A DNA stretch of 64,000 nucleotides from an uncultured Clostridium sp. (GTDB lineage: Bacteria; Bacillota; Clostridia; Clostridiales; Clostridiaceae): the NCBI GenBank assembly GCA_937927335.1, contig CALBDU010000087.1, positions 1-64,000 on the forward strand, written 5' to 3'. A program made the position numbers and the translations under genes. Shown in pieces: positions 8,395 through 18,100 of this stretch. Numbering within the stretch: the stretch's first letter is position 1; each line of letters opens with the position of its first letter. Below the pieces are notes generated by a model. That model was not told the DNA's origin. It saw only the letters and a list, made by a program, of their open reading frames with translations, and did not search any database.

Positions 8395-9162
8395 TTATAA
8401 TTTTCTGTATATAAATGTTGAAGCTTTTTCAAAGCCATAATCTTTGTAATCATATATACTCTCGGTAGCTCCAACAAAAAGTAACCCGCCTTTATTCAGC
8501 GCACTGCTGAATTTTTTATATATTTCATCTTTTGTGTCCTGATTGAAGTAAATAACCACATTTCTGCACACGATCAGATCAAAGCCTGATTCATATTTAT
8601 CCAGAATCAAATCATGCTTCCTAAAGCTTATCATATTCTTAAGGCTGTTTGCTACATAATATTTTCCCGATTCAATATTAAAATATTTTTTCAGATACTT
8701 GTCAGGTATATTTTTAATTTCAGCCTCTGTATACTCCCCTTTTTTAGCTCTTTCCAATATGGTGTTATCTATGTCTGTGGCAATTATCTGATGCTTTTTC
8801 CCGGGAAAAAGCTCATCCAGCAGCATTGCAAGTGAATAGGGCTCAGAACCGATGGAGCAGGCTGCGCTCCATATTTTTAAAGGCATAGTCCTGGACGAAT
8901 ATATTTCCTTGAGCTTGCCCTTCAGGTCCTCAAAGATATCAGGATTTCTGAAAAATTCAGTGACATTGATGGTTATGAAATCCAGAAGCTTTTGTTTTTG
9001 AACCGGATCCCTCTTAAGCAGCTGCACATATTCATCTATGGATTTTACCCCTACTCTTGATATTAGGCTATTGATCCTTCTGTGAAGCTGATTTGACTTA
9101 TAAGCGGACAAGTTTATTTTATACTCCTTGTACACCCATCTTTCAAAATCTGTCATGTCCAT
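8395..9162 (-). CDS. cheR: Chemoreceptor methyltransferase CheR
   Basis: CheR methylates receptor glutamates using S-adenosylmethionine, the writing arm of adaptation. The N-terminal helical domain (about 1-75) includes NQLHRRINSLISRVG. The C-terminal Rossmann domain has the SAM-binding run SAACSIGSEPYSLAM and the family motif DLIVCRNVVIYF. Length 255 aa is normal. It lies directly after cheB (5-bp gap), so writer and eraser are made together. Confidence 0.95.
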   Translation of the reverse strand: MDMTDFERWVYKEYKINLSAYKSNQLHRRINSLISRVGVKSIDEYVQLLKRDPVQKQKLLDFITINVTEFFRNPDIFEDLKGKLKEIYSSRTMPLKIWSAACSIGSEPYSLAMLLDELFPGKKHQIIATDIDNTILERAKKGEYTEAEIKNIPDKYLKKYFNIESGKYYVANSLKNMISFRKHDLILDKYESGFDLIVCRNVVIYFNQDTKDEIYKKFSSALNKGGLLFVGATESIYDYKDYGFEKASTFIYRKL

Positions 9163-9167
9163 TATGC

Positions 9168-10253
9168 CTAGCCCTCTCTTCCATTAACAATTCGAATTAT
9201 TTCATCAGATATTCTATCCAGTGGAAGAACCAAATCCACTTTACCTGTTTCAAAGGCTGCCCTAGGCATACCATAAATTGTGCAGGTAGATTTATCCTCA
9301 GAGATGGTTATACCACCGTGTTTTTTTATTTCCACTGTACCATCTGCTCCATCCCTTCCCATTCCTGTCAATACTACACTGAGCAATGATGGTCCGTAAA
9401 CCCTGGATGCAGAGAAAAACAGTTTATCCACTGCAGGCCTCACGCCCCATATGGATGGCTCTGTATTAAGATGAAGCTTTCTGTCCTGGTTTATTTCCAT
9501 ATGGTAGCCTCCCTTGGCTACGTAAACAGTATTAATATCTATATTCATCATATTTTCAGCTTCTACAACCTTCAAGGCGCTGTTTTGATCCAGCCTTTCC
9601 GCAAAAGCCTTAGTAAATCCCTCAGGCATATGCTGGACTACAAATACTGGAACTCCTAAAAACTGAGGGAGCTTTGTTATTACTGCATAAAGGGCCTTTG
9701 GTCCTCCCGTAGAGGCGCCGATAACCACAGCCTTAATATTCCCTGCTGTTTTTCGCCTTTCAATAAAGGCTGGCACAGCTGCAGGCTCATTTACCCTTGC
9801 AGGCGGTTTCCACATAACAGGGGCCTGCTCTATATGCTGAACCTTGTTGTTTCTTTCATAGGCAAGGTTAATTTTTTGTATAAGATCCTCTTTAACCTTG
9901 TTTATATCCAGGGATATGGCTCCAGATGGCTTGGAAATAAAGTCAAAGGCTCCTGCCTCAAGGCATTCCATAGTAATCTGGGCACTTCTTTTTGTAACAC
10001 TGCTAAGTACTATCACTGGAATTTTAATATTTCTCTTTTTAAGTTCCTTTAAAGCCGCAACGCCATCCATCTTCGGCATTTCCACGTCAAGGGTTATGAC
10101 ATCCGGGGCAGCCTTGGTAAGCTTGTCAAGAAAGTCCTCCCCATTTCTGGCTGTACCAGTTACTTCCATATTATCCTCTGTATCAATCATATCAGAAATT
10201 ATTTTTCTCATCAGTGCTGAATCGTCTACTACCAATACTTTAATCTTATTCAA
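9168..10253 (-). CDS. cheB: Protein-glutamate methylesterase CheB
   Basis: CheB removes receptor methyl groups and deamidates receptor glutamines. The receiver domain has the Asp-Asp pair and phosphoacceptor Asp in ITLDVEMPKMDG. The C-terminal catalytic domain shows the Ser/His/Asp triad regions VIGASTGGPKAL, VQHMPEGFT and LTGMGRDGADG. I prefer the TTG at 10253, because GGGGTGAT is followed by three bases and TTG, the same arrangement as flgL and the HAD gene at 14.6 kb. A GTG at 10262 and an ATG at 10259 sit inside the ribosome binding site. Confidence 0.94.
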   Translation of the reverse strand: MNKIKVLVVDDSALMRKIISDMIDTEDNMEVTGTARNGEDFLDKLTKAAPDVITLDVEMPKMDGVAALKELKKRNIKIPVIVLSSVTKRSAQITMECLEAGAFDFISKPSGAISLDINKVKEDLIQKINLAYERNNKVQHIEQAPVMWKPPARVNEPAAVPAFIERRKTAGNIKAVVIGASTGGPKALYAVITKLPQFLGVPVFVVQHMPEGFTKAFAERLDQNSALKVVEAENMMNIDINTVYVAKGGYHMEINQDRKLHLNTEPSIWGVRPAVDKLFFSASRVYGPSLLSVVLTGMGRDGADGTVEIKKHGGITISEDKSTCTIYGMPRAAFETGKVDLVLPLDRISDEIIRIVNGREG

Positions 10254-10266
10254 ATGCATCACCCCA

Positions 10267-10755
10267 TTACAATTCTTTTATCCCCATGCCAATAGTCCTG
10301 ATCTGAACAATTCCTGTCTGGGTGTCAAATATCATGGTACGCCCCTTATTGCCGCCTACATCCTCTTTAAGAAGGGGAATTGAAAATTGATTTAATACAT
10401 TTTTTACTGATATGCTGTTCCTGTTTCCGATATCCATATTCATCCTGCTGTCCGAGAAAGTGAACATTGAAGCTCCTCCAGCAATTTTTGCCTTTATATT
10501 ATATCTATTTGCTCCCATCTTCTCCATGTCCTTAATAAGCATAGGAATTGCCAGGTCTGCAAATTTCAAAGGATTAGACACATTATTAAAGCTTGTACTG
10601 TCAGGCAGCATTATATGTGCCAGCCCACCTGCCTTAATCTTATTGTCGTATAAGGCAATACCAATACAAGAGCCCAGGCCCACTGTAATAATTTTATGCG
10701 GTGAAAAGGCAGTATTCATGTCCGCTATTCCAACTTTATATTCTATTATGTCCAT
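10267..10755 (-). CDS. cheD: Chemoreceptor glutamine deamidase CheD
   Basis: CheD deamidates receptor glutamines and activates CheC. The catalytic Cys is in VGLGSCIGIALYD and the His in GGLAHIMLPDS, both as in the family; the Thr lies further on. Length 162 aa fits. It sits between the second cheW and cheB. The presence of CheC, CheD and FliY shows that the pathway follows the Bacillus scheme rather than the CheZ scheme of E. coli. Confidence 0.95.
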   Translation of the reverse strand: MDIIEYKVGIADMNTAFSPHKIITVGLGSCIGIALYDNKIKAGGLAHIMLPDSTSFNNVSNPLKFADLAIPMLIKDMEKMGANRYNIKAKIAGGASMFTFSDSRMNMDIGNRNSISVKNVLNQFSIPLLKEDVGGNKGRTMIFDTQTGIVQIRTIGMGIKEL

Positions 10756-10772
10756 AACACACTACCTTTCAA

Positions 10773-11219
10773 TTAAATAAGCTTCTTTTCCGCCTCGGTA
10801 AGGATAGTCTTCAGATTTAAGAATATTATTATTTTTTCATTTATTTTAATAAGTCCTTTTATGTACCTTTTAGATATTCCGGCTGCAATTTCGGGTGGCG
10901 GCTCTATATTGCCGTTATTAACATCCTTAACCTCGGATACCACATCAACTATGAAGCCGATTTTATTTTCCGCTTGCTTTGACACGATAATTTTTGATTC
11001 ATTGCTTATAACATTTCTCTTTCCGCTGAATTTATAGCACAGCGATATTACTGGAAGTATACTGCCTTCATAATTAATTACACCTTCCACAAAGTCCGGG
11101 GCATCAGGAAGCTTTGTTGGGGGTTCATAGCCCAAAATTCTTTCTACCTCCATAATGTCCGTAGCATAGGTTTCTCCATTGATACTGAAAATTAATACCT
11201 TGGTTTCCTTATTCTCCAT
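10773..11219 (-). CDS. cheW: Chemotaxis coupling protein CheW (second copy)
   Basis: A second single-domain CheW (148 aa), clearly different from the one at 5 kb. It has the core pattern VEGVINYEGSILPVISL and YIKGLIKINEKIIIFLNL, with an N-terminal stretch TDIMEVERILGYEPPTKLPDAP. It may couple a different receptor set to the same CheA, or help build the array; that is inference. Its GGAGG site lies inside the last codons of fapA, so the two genes are tightly coupled. Confidence 0.92.
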   Translation of the reverse strand: MENKETKVLIFSINGETYATDIMEVERILGYEPPTKLPDAPDFVEGVINYEGSILPVISLCYKFSGKRNVISNESKIIVSKQAENKIGFIVDVVSEVKDVNNGNIEPPPEIAAGISKRYIKGLIKINEKIIIFLNLKTILTEAEKKLI

Positions 11220-11221
11220 AA

Positions 11222-12991
11222 CTATACCTCCAATAAAAGTTTGTCCACAATTATATCTCCCCTTAGATCGAGATATGCATGTATATTTTTACTAGGTTTA
11301 TCTAAGGTGTATTCCTTTTGTCCTACAATAAATACTGTATTCTGGTAGGCTGCATCTACAAAAATCTCTCCATCCTTATCCACCTGCAGCCTGGTTGGCA
11401 CTCCTGCAGGGCTCCCAACTATCCTGCAGACCATCTCTCTGGATGCTTTTATAAGTCCCCCTCTGGCTACGCTTTTTTCATATATAAACCTTATTGTTCC
11501 ATTTGCCGTAATTTCGGAAATATAGACTCCCTTGCCTGTTACTGCTATATCTCCTGAACTTTTGACAATTGAATCCTGGCAATAGGCGAAGGATACTGTT
11601 ACAGGCACAGACAGCTCCGACCTGATTTTTGCCAGCAGAAAGTCTATGCTTTCTATTATCTTATCAAGCTCCCCGTAGTTACGTATGTTTAATGGTGCAA
11701 GTCCCAGCAGCTTCTGTCTTATAAGCTCACTGACCCTGCCTTGCTTTTCTTCTTCATATAAAGCACCAAGGCTGGCCAAGGTTTTTATACACGTTACAGT
11801 TAGATTTTTGTATTTTGTTTCAATAAGAAGCTTGATTATATCCCCGTCTTTTTTATCATCGCCTAAAATATTATGTTCCTTAATTTGAGCCACTGCATCA
11901 ACAATATTTTTTATAATTGTTCTTATACTGTCCAGCTCGGTTAAAACCTTAAGTCTATTAACATCTTCACCTCCGCCGTACAGCTGTGCTCTTATAACAT
12001 TTCCTCCTACGGATATGTCTCCCTTTGCATTGATAACGGAGCCTTCCACATCCTTGTTAACTTTTACATTGTTGCCGCTTATTATTTGCATACCCTCGGC
12101 AACTCCTCCCATAATGCTGATGTCACCTATGAAGGTAACATTTCCGGTAGATAAGTCAACATCTCCCTTTACCTCGTGGACATCAAATACACTGAACACA
12201 TTATTTCTTACACAGGGCTTCCCGTCAATAAGGGACACCACTGTATTCTCATCCCTTATAACGCAGCCTTTTCCTGCTTTTATACTCAATCTCTTTATAT
12301 TCTTAGGCTTAGTTACCCTGCCATATATGTCATGTCCTTCACTGCCTTCCACACCTGCTATTCTTACGGCTATAGTTTCACCCTTTTTAACATCTTGAAC
12401 AGCGCCGATGCTCTTGAAATCTATGTTCCCGGTTTCATCAACCTTGAACTTTTCCTTTTTGTCTGATGAAAATGTAAACTCAATTTTGTCATTGGTTCCT
12501 TCTATGACTTTTTCCCCTTGTGCAATGAGGAGATTACTACATTCTTCTTCTCCACATTTTTTCAAATTACTATCTATTATACCATATATAATCTTATTAT
12601 TTGACAATTCCGCCGATATTTCATGTATTTTATATTTGGGCGGATACATCCGCTGTGACACCTCCGAAACCAGCTCTACGAAGGTGCTTTCAGGGGCATC
12701 CTTAAGCCTGAATACATTTTTAGGTTTATACTTTATGGTTAGCCAGGCTGCCATACTATCCTCAGCCACATCTATCTTCATTTCCCTGGAGGCTTCAGTT
12801 TCGTCAAAAATGACTTCAATATTGCTATCCTTAAAAACTGGGCACTTTCCTGATACCGCTGCCCCATCCACTATGAGACCAACATTTCGGCTTGCAAAAA
12901 TCTGGGCAGGCTTTCCCATACCTTTTGGATTTTCAATTATTATTTTTCCCTCGATTATTTTCACTGATCCATCTTTAGAAATGTTTTCCAC
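11222..12991 (-). CDS. FapA/DUF342 beta-helix family protein
   Basis: A long (589 aa) protein of the DUF342/FapA family. FapA of Vibrio interferes with cell-pole or signalling proteins, but the role in clostridia is not settled. The middle (about 245-340) shows the repeated Val/Gly pattern of a right-handed beta-helix (DVDLSTGNVTFIGDISIMGGV, GSVINAKGDISVGGNV), followed by a helical insert and more beta repeats. I choose GTG at 12991: GGAGG lies 8 bases upstream, and the sigma-28-like promoter at 13025-13051 would start the transcript near 13018, too close to the in-frame ATGs at 13015 and 13006. It is the first gene of the chemotaxis operon. Confidence 0.85.
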   Translation of the reverse strand: MENISKDGSVKIIEGKIIIENPKGMGKPAQIFASRNVGLIVDGAAVSGKCPVFKDSNIEVIFDETEASREMKIDVAEDSMAAWLTIKYKPKNVFRLKDAPESTFVELVSEVSQRMYPPKYKIHEISAELSNNKIIYGIIDSNLKKCGEEECSNLLIAQGEKVIEGTNDKIEFTFSSDKKEKFKVDETGNIDFKSIGAVQDVKKGETIAVRIAGVEGSEGHDIYGRVTKPKNIKRLSIKAGKGCVIRDENTVVSLIDGKPCVRNNVFSVFDVHEVKGDVDLSTGNVTFIGDISIMGGVAEGMQIISGNNVKVNKDVEGSVINAKGDISVGGNVIRAQLYGGGEDVNRLKVLTELDSIRTIIKNIVDAVAQIKEHNILGDDKKDGDIIKLLIETKYKNLTVTCIKTLASLGALYEEEKQGRVSELIRQKLLGLAPLNIRNYGELDKIIESIDFLLAKIRSELSVPVTVSFAYCQDSIVKSSGDIAVTGKGVYISEITANGTIRFIYEKSVARGGLIKASREMVCRIVGSPAGVPTRLQVDKDGEIFVDAAYQNTVFIVGQKEYTLDKPSKNIHAYLDLRGDIIVDKLLLEV

Positions 12992-13024
12992 AGGTAACGC
13001 CTCCATTATTAACATTAATTATAT

Positions 13025-13051
13025 TTATCGGACTGATGACAAACTTCTTTA
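13025..13051 (-). promoter_or_regulatory. Sigma-28/SigD-type promoter of the chemotaxis operon
   Basis: TAAA (13051-13048), exactly 15 bases, then TCCGATAA (13032-13025): seven of eight positions of the SigD -10 box. The -35 element overlaps the stop codon of the upstream aminotransferase-like gene. It would drive fapA through fliY. Confidence 0.82.
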
Positions 13052-13864
13052 ATATTTGAAATTATTAATATCCTCTTCTGCTATTTTATCGTACTCCGTC
13101 ATCAGCATTTGTATTATGCTGTTTTCAGCAGATTTGAATTTTATGCCGTCCACCATGGATACTGGAAGAACCTTAGGCGAAGTGCCGGAAATAAAAATAC
13201 CGTCCAGAGTATTTATATCCTTATAGTGTATCCTTTCCTCCCTCACCTGAATATTAAGTCTTGCTGCGGCTTTCATTATAATTGTACGGGTAATGCCGGG
13301 AAGCACAGCTTCTCCTGGTGAGGTAATCAAACTGCCTTCCTTCACCATAAATATGTTGGACCTGCTGCCCTCGGTTATGTATCCGTTATGATCTACCAGT
13401 ATGGCTTCATAAGCATTTTCGCTCTGGATTTTTTCATTAGCCCTGTTTCTGAACTCCGTATCAATAAGCTTGATATTAGGGTCCTTTCTCTCACCCATAA
13501 ACAGTACAGCTGATACTCCGCTCAAATAATCCATTGTATCAGGATATCTGTGCTTTATCTGAAACATATACAGGCTGCCATTGTTAAAGGCTATCTTAAT
13601 ATTGCCGTCATCAAGCGCATCTGCAGCTATAAGCCCTTTAACCATGTCCCTCATCAAACTGTCGGATATGTTTATTTCAACCTTGGCTAATTCCGCCGAT
13701 TTATGCAGTCTCTCTATATGCATATCGTAAAATAAAGGTCTGCCATCCATCACCCTTATTACCTCGTATATTGTTTTACCTTGAAGCATTATACTTTCAT
13801 CGAAATCCTTCAAGGATTTTATTTCATTATTTGCTGCATAATAGCTGCCTATCATATCCCTCAT
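13049..13864 (-). CDS. pabC: Class IV PLP enzyme, aminodeoxychorismate lyase-like
   Basis: A 271-residue fold-type IV pyridoxal-phosphate enzyme. The likely Schiff-base lysine is Lys132 in PNIKLIDTEF, aligned by eye with the E. coli PabC position. The cofactor motif EAILVDHNGYITEGSRSN and the loop VLPGITRTIIM are intact. The best reading is 4-amino-4-deoxychorismate lyase (folate pathway), but branched-chain or D-amino-acid aminotransferase cannot be excluded by eye. No pabA or pabB is in the window. It has a strong GGAGG site and ends inside the promoter of the chemotaxis operon, so read-through into fapA is possible. Confidence 0.75.
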   Translation of the reverse strand: MRDMIGSYYAANNEIKSLKDFDESIMLQGKTIYEVIRVMDGRPLFYDMHIERLHKSAELAKVEINISDSLMRDMVKGLIAADALDDGNIKIAFNNGSLYMFQIKHRYPDTMDYLSGVSAVLFMGERKDPNIKLIDTEFRNRANEKIQSENAYEAILVDHNGYITEGSRSNIFMVKEGSLITSPGEAVLPGITRTIIMKAAARLNIQVREERIHYKDINTLDGIFISGTSPKVLPVSMVDGIKFKSAENSIIQMLMTEYDKIAEEDINNFKY

Positions 13865-13939
13865 GTTATTCCTCCTGAATTAAATATATATTTTAATTAT
13901 AACAAAATTTTAAGAGAAATTAATTAAAAATATAAAAAA

Positions 13940-13979
13940 AATAACCCCTTGCCGCATATTTTTACAACAAGGTGTTATT
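13940..13979 (-). terminator. Rho-independent terminator after the HAD gene
   Basis: Stem arms 13940-13951 and 13968-13979 (one mismatch), followed on the minus strand by an eight-base T-run. It starts directly after the stop codon of the HAD gene. Confidence 0.88.
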
Positions 13980-13980
13980 A

Positions 13981-14622
13981 CTACTTCCAATAAAGCACAT
14001 TAAATTCATGATTTTTCTTTTTTGAATTGATCAGATAGGGGTTGCCCACTAGATAGAACAATGGAGAATCTGAAAGAGAATCTGAAAACATATAGGAATT
14101 TTTAAAATCCACATCCATGTCCTCTTCCTCCAGATATTCCCGAAGCCTTCTAACCTTCTCTTCACCCTTGCAGTTTTCACCTTCAATAAACCTTGTGTGT
14201 CTGCCATTGTCCAGACTAAACCTGGTGCCGAGGATTTTATCCACTTCTTTTATTTTATACAGCTCATTGAGGTAAAACTCTGCTGAGGCCGAAATCAATA
14301 TTATTTTATAGCCCTCAGCCTTCAGCTTCTTCATAGTATCAATGGCATCCTGGTAAAATATGTTCACAAATCTATTATCATAAAACTCTCTTACCAGCTC
14401 CTGCATCTGTTTTTCCTCTATGCCGTCAATAAAGGCAATAAAATGCTCTTTTGCAGTCTTTGCATCATAAATCCCGGCTGCAAACAAAAAAGCTGAAACC
14501 AGACTTTTGGGGAGATGGAAAACCAGGCTCGGTTTCTTCTTCATCATAAATTTAAAGAACTCCCAAAGGGTTTCTTTTTTTGTAAGGGTGTAATCCACAT
14601 CAAATATTGCGAGTTTTTCCAA
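13981..14622 (-). CDS. HAD-superfamily (subclass IB) phosphatase
   Basis: A 213-residue HAD phosphatase of the SerB-like IB group. Motif I is FDVDYTLTKKET (two Asp), motif II is the Ser in ILISASAEF, and motif IV is MFSDSLSDSPLF. A helical cap lies between about 20 and 95, with a hydrophobic patch near residue 40-50. The substrate cannot be read from the sequence; relatives act on phosphoserine, lysophospholipids or nucleotides. The start is TTG with GAGGTGAT three bases upstream. It is transcribed alone. Confidence 0.82.
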   Translation of the reverse strand: MEKLAIFDVDYTLTKKETLWEFFKFMMKKKPSLVFHLPKSLVSAFLFAAGIYDAKTAKEHFIAFIDGIEEKQMQELVREFYDNRFVNIFYQDAIDTMKKLKAEGYKIILISASAEFYLNELYKIKEVDKILGTRFSLDNGRHTRFIEGENCKGEEKVRRLREYLEEEDMDVDFKNSYMFSDSLSDSPLFYLVGNPYLINSKKKNHEFNVLYWK

Positions 14623-14683
14623 AATATCACCTCGAAAATATAATTAATAAGGCCGATGCAGCATGGCTGCAGCGACCTAATTG

Positions 14684-15019
14684 TTATTTTTCTTCTGAAT
14701 CGATTAATTCCTCGTAGTAGGCTGATACTTCATCAAATTCTTCATCATCGGGAATTACAAGTTCCCCTTCGTCACCTTCGCCAACAACCTTGAACAAATA
14801 TACTGATCCGTTTTGCGGGTTCTGTACTATAGCATATTCATTATCCTTATAATCAAAACCATCAACTATTTCACATGATACCACATTGCCTTCTTCATCT
14901 TCTAAATCAACGATTAAGCCTTCATGTGCCTCGTCACCGCAGCCACAGCCGCAACCGCAGCCTTCGTCGTCACAGCCTGTATCTGAACATCCGCAGCCTT
15001 TAACATTTTCATTATCCAT
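14684..15019 (-). CDS. DUF1292 protein with a cysteine-rich N-terminus
   Basis: The C-terminal two thirds (about 33-105: GLIVDLEDEEGNVVSCEIVDGF, FKVVGEGDEGELVIPDD) matches the small acidic DUF1292 family of Firmicutes, whose function is unknown. Unusually, residues 9-27 hold seven cysteines in Cys-Gly alternation (GCGC, CGCGCGC), which looks like a metal-binding tail. Expression should be good (AAGGAGG site). A short gap without a strong terminator separates it from the HAD gene. Confidence 0.8.
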   Translation of the reverse strand: MDNENVKGCGCSDTGCDDEGCGCGCGCGDEAHEGLIVDLEDEEGNVVSCEIVDGFDYKDNEYAIVQNPQNGSVYLFKVVGEGDEGELVIPDDEEFDEVSAYYEELIDSEEK

Positions 15020-15105
15020 AATAGCTAATACCTCCTTAAAGCTTTATGTTATCATTGTAACCGTAATTGGCCAATATTAAAAGCGTTTTTTTAAATATTA
15101 GTAAA

Positions 15106-15137
15106 AAAAAGATAGGAAACCATAGGTTTCCTATCTT
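15106..15137 (-). terminator. Rho-independent terminator of the PFOR gene
   Basis: A perfect 13-bp stem (15109-15121 and 15125-15137) with a three-base loop, followed on the minus strand by eight T. It lies 15 bp after the PFOR stop codon. Confidence 0.95.
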
Positions 15138-15152
15138 AATTTAAGCTTATTA

Positions 15153-18100
15153 TTAGCCTTGTGCCAATTTCTTGTAGTTAGCAAGTCTTTCCATAGCATC
15201 TTTTTCTGTCTTTTCGAATAATGCTTCTGCTGCTTCTGGGAACTGCTTAGCTAATGATGCGTATCTTACTTCTCCCATGAGGAAGTCTCTGAAGCTTGCA
15301 GTAGGTTCTTTTGAATCTAATGTAAATGGATTCTTGCCCTGTTCCTTAAGTGCAGGATTGAATCTGTACATTCCCCAGTATCCGCACTCAACTGCTTTCT
15401 TAGCTTCATCCATGCTGCAGCCCATGCCTGCTTTTAATCCATGGTTAATACATGGAGCATAGCAGATTATCAATGATGGTCCTTTGTAAGCTTCTGCCTC
15501 AAGTATAGCCTTCATTGTCTGATTCTTGTCAGCACCCATGGATACCTGAGCAACGTAAACATATCCATAGCTCATAGCCATCATTCCAAGGTCTTTCTTC
15601 TTAGTCTTCTTACCTGATGCAGCAAATTTAGCTATTGCAGCAGTTGGAGTAGCTTTTGAGGACTGTCCGCCTGTATTTGAGTAAACTTCTGTATCAAATA
15701 CCATAACGTTAACGTCTTCGCCTGAAGCAAGTACGTGATCTAATCCGCCGTAGCCGATATCGTATGCCCAGCCGTCTCCACCGAATATCCACTGTGATCT
15801 CTTAACAAGGAAGTCCTTGTTCTTGTATATTTCATTTAACAGAGCGTTGTCGCCTTTTTCAGCTTCAAGCAATGCTATTAATTCATTAGCTCTTTCTCTT
15901 GAGCCTGCTCCTACATCCTTGTTGTCAAACCAGTTCTTTAATGCTGCAGCTAATGCAGGGCTTGCAGTTTTTATAGCTTCTTCAACATTCATAGCAAGCT
16001 TGTCTCTTAACTGGGTAACTCCAAGAAGCATACCAAGTCCAAACTCAGCATTGTCTTCGAACAATGAGTTAGCCCAAGCTGGTCCGTGTCCGTTGCAGTT
16101 CTTTGTGTAAGGCATTGAAGGTGCTGATGCTCCCCAGATTGATGAACATCCAGTAGCATTTGCCACCATCATTCTGTCTCCGAATAACTGAGTTACAAGT
16201 TTTGGATATGGAGTTTCTCCACAGCCTGCACATGCACCTGAGAATTCGAATAATGGCTGTTCGAACTGGCTTCCTTTTACGGATTCCTTGCTCATTGGAT
16301 TAGCTTTTGGTGCTAAAGTCATAGCATAATCCCATCTGTCAGCTTCTGCAAGCTGAGTTTCAAGAGGCTTCATTATCAATGCTTTTTCTTTTGATGGACA
16401 TACGTTAGCACAGCTTCCGCAGCCTAAGCAGTCAAGTGGTGAAACCTGTATTCTGAAGTTAAGTCCTTTAGCGCCTGTAGCAGGTTTAACTGCAAATCCT
16501 TCAGGAGCATTAGCTACTTCTTCATCAGTTGCAAGAACTGGTCTGATTGCAGCATGTGGACATACATATGAACACTGGTTACACTGTATGCATTTATCCA
16601 TCTGCCATTCAGGAACGTCTATAGCAACGCCTCTCTTTTCATAAGCTGAAGTTCCGCTTGGGAATGTACCATCTTCCATGCCAAGGAACGCACTTACAGG
16701 AAGCTTATCTCCTTCTTGTCTGTTCATAGGAACAACTATCTTCTTTATGAATTCTGGTACTGGTTTTCCTGTATCAGCTTCATCAGCAGCAGTTTTCCAG
16801 GATTCTGGAACGTTGATCTTAACTATTTCTTCAACACCCTTATCTATAGCAGCATTGTTCATATCAACGATTTTCTGTCCTTTTTTACCATAGGATGATA
16901 CAACTGCATCCTTAAGATATTTTAATGCATCTTCCAGTGGAATTATATCAGCAAGTTTGAAGAATGCTGACTGCATTATCATATTGATTCTTCCGCCAAG
17001 GCCTATTTCCTGAGCAACCTTAACAGCATTTAGAGTGTAGAATTCTATGTTGTTCTGTGCTATAAATCTCTTCATGAAGGCTGGTAATTTTTCTTCTAGC
17101 TCTTCAGGAGTCCATACGCAGTTAAGAAGGAACTTGCCGTTCTTCTTCAAGCCTTCCAGAACATTGTATTTATATACATAGGACTGGTTGTGGCATGCTA
17201 CATAATCTGCTTTGTTTATCAAATATGGGGATTTTATTGGCTTCTTGCCAAATCTTAAATGTGATACAGTGATACCGCCGGATTTCTTTGAATCGTAAGC
17301 AAAATATCCTTGCGCGTACATGTCTGTGTGGTCACCTATGATTTTTATAGCACTCTTGTTTGCACCAACAGTACCGTCTGATCCAAGACCCCAGAATTTA
17401 CATGCTTTTGTTCCAGCTGGAGTTGCATCTATATCTTCTCCAACAGGTAATGATTTATTTGTAACATCATCCTCTATGCTGATTGTAAAATCAGATTTTG
17501 GAGCGTCTAATTTCAAGTTTTCATATACTGCTGCTATGTGTGCAGGAACAACGTCTTTTGAACCAAGTCCGTATCTTCCGCCAACAATTACAGGTGACCA
17601 TTCTGTTCCATAGAATGCGTTCTTAACATCCAGGAATAATGGTTCTCCAGTAGCTCCGATTTCCTTTGTTCTGTCTAATACAGCAATTTTCTTTACTGTT
17701 TTAGGTATATATTTAAAGAAGTGTTCTAATGAGAAAGGTCTGTAAAGATGTACAGTTAAGAGACCAACCTTTTCGCCTTTAGCGTTAAGGTAATCTACTG
17801 TTTCTTCAACAACGTCGCATACTGAACCCATTGCTATTATCAATCTGTCAGCATCTTCTGCTCCATAGTAGTTAAAGAGATGGTATTCTCTTCCTGTTAA
17901 TTTTGATACTTCTCCCATGTATTCTTCAACCATGGCAGGTATTGCATCATAGTATCTATTAACAACTTCTCTTTCCTGGAAGTAGATGTCAGGGTTCTGA
18001 GCTGTTCCTCTGATGCATGGATGATCAGGGTTTAAGCCTCTTCTTCTGAAAGCGTCTACTGCTTCATAGTCTACTAATTTAGCAAGATCTTCATAATCTA

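Noticed and set aside
8010..8414. 134-codon plus-strand frame across cheA
   Set aside because: Lies fully opposite the strong cheA gene (a full domain set); a shadow frame.
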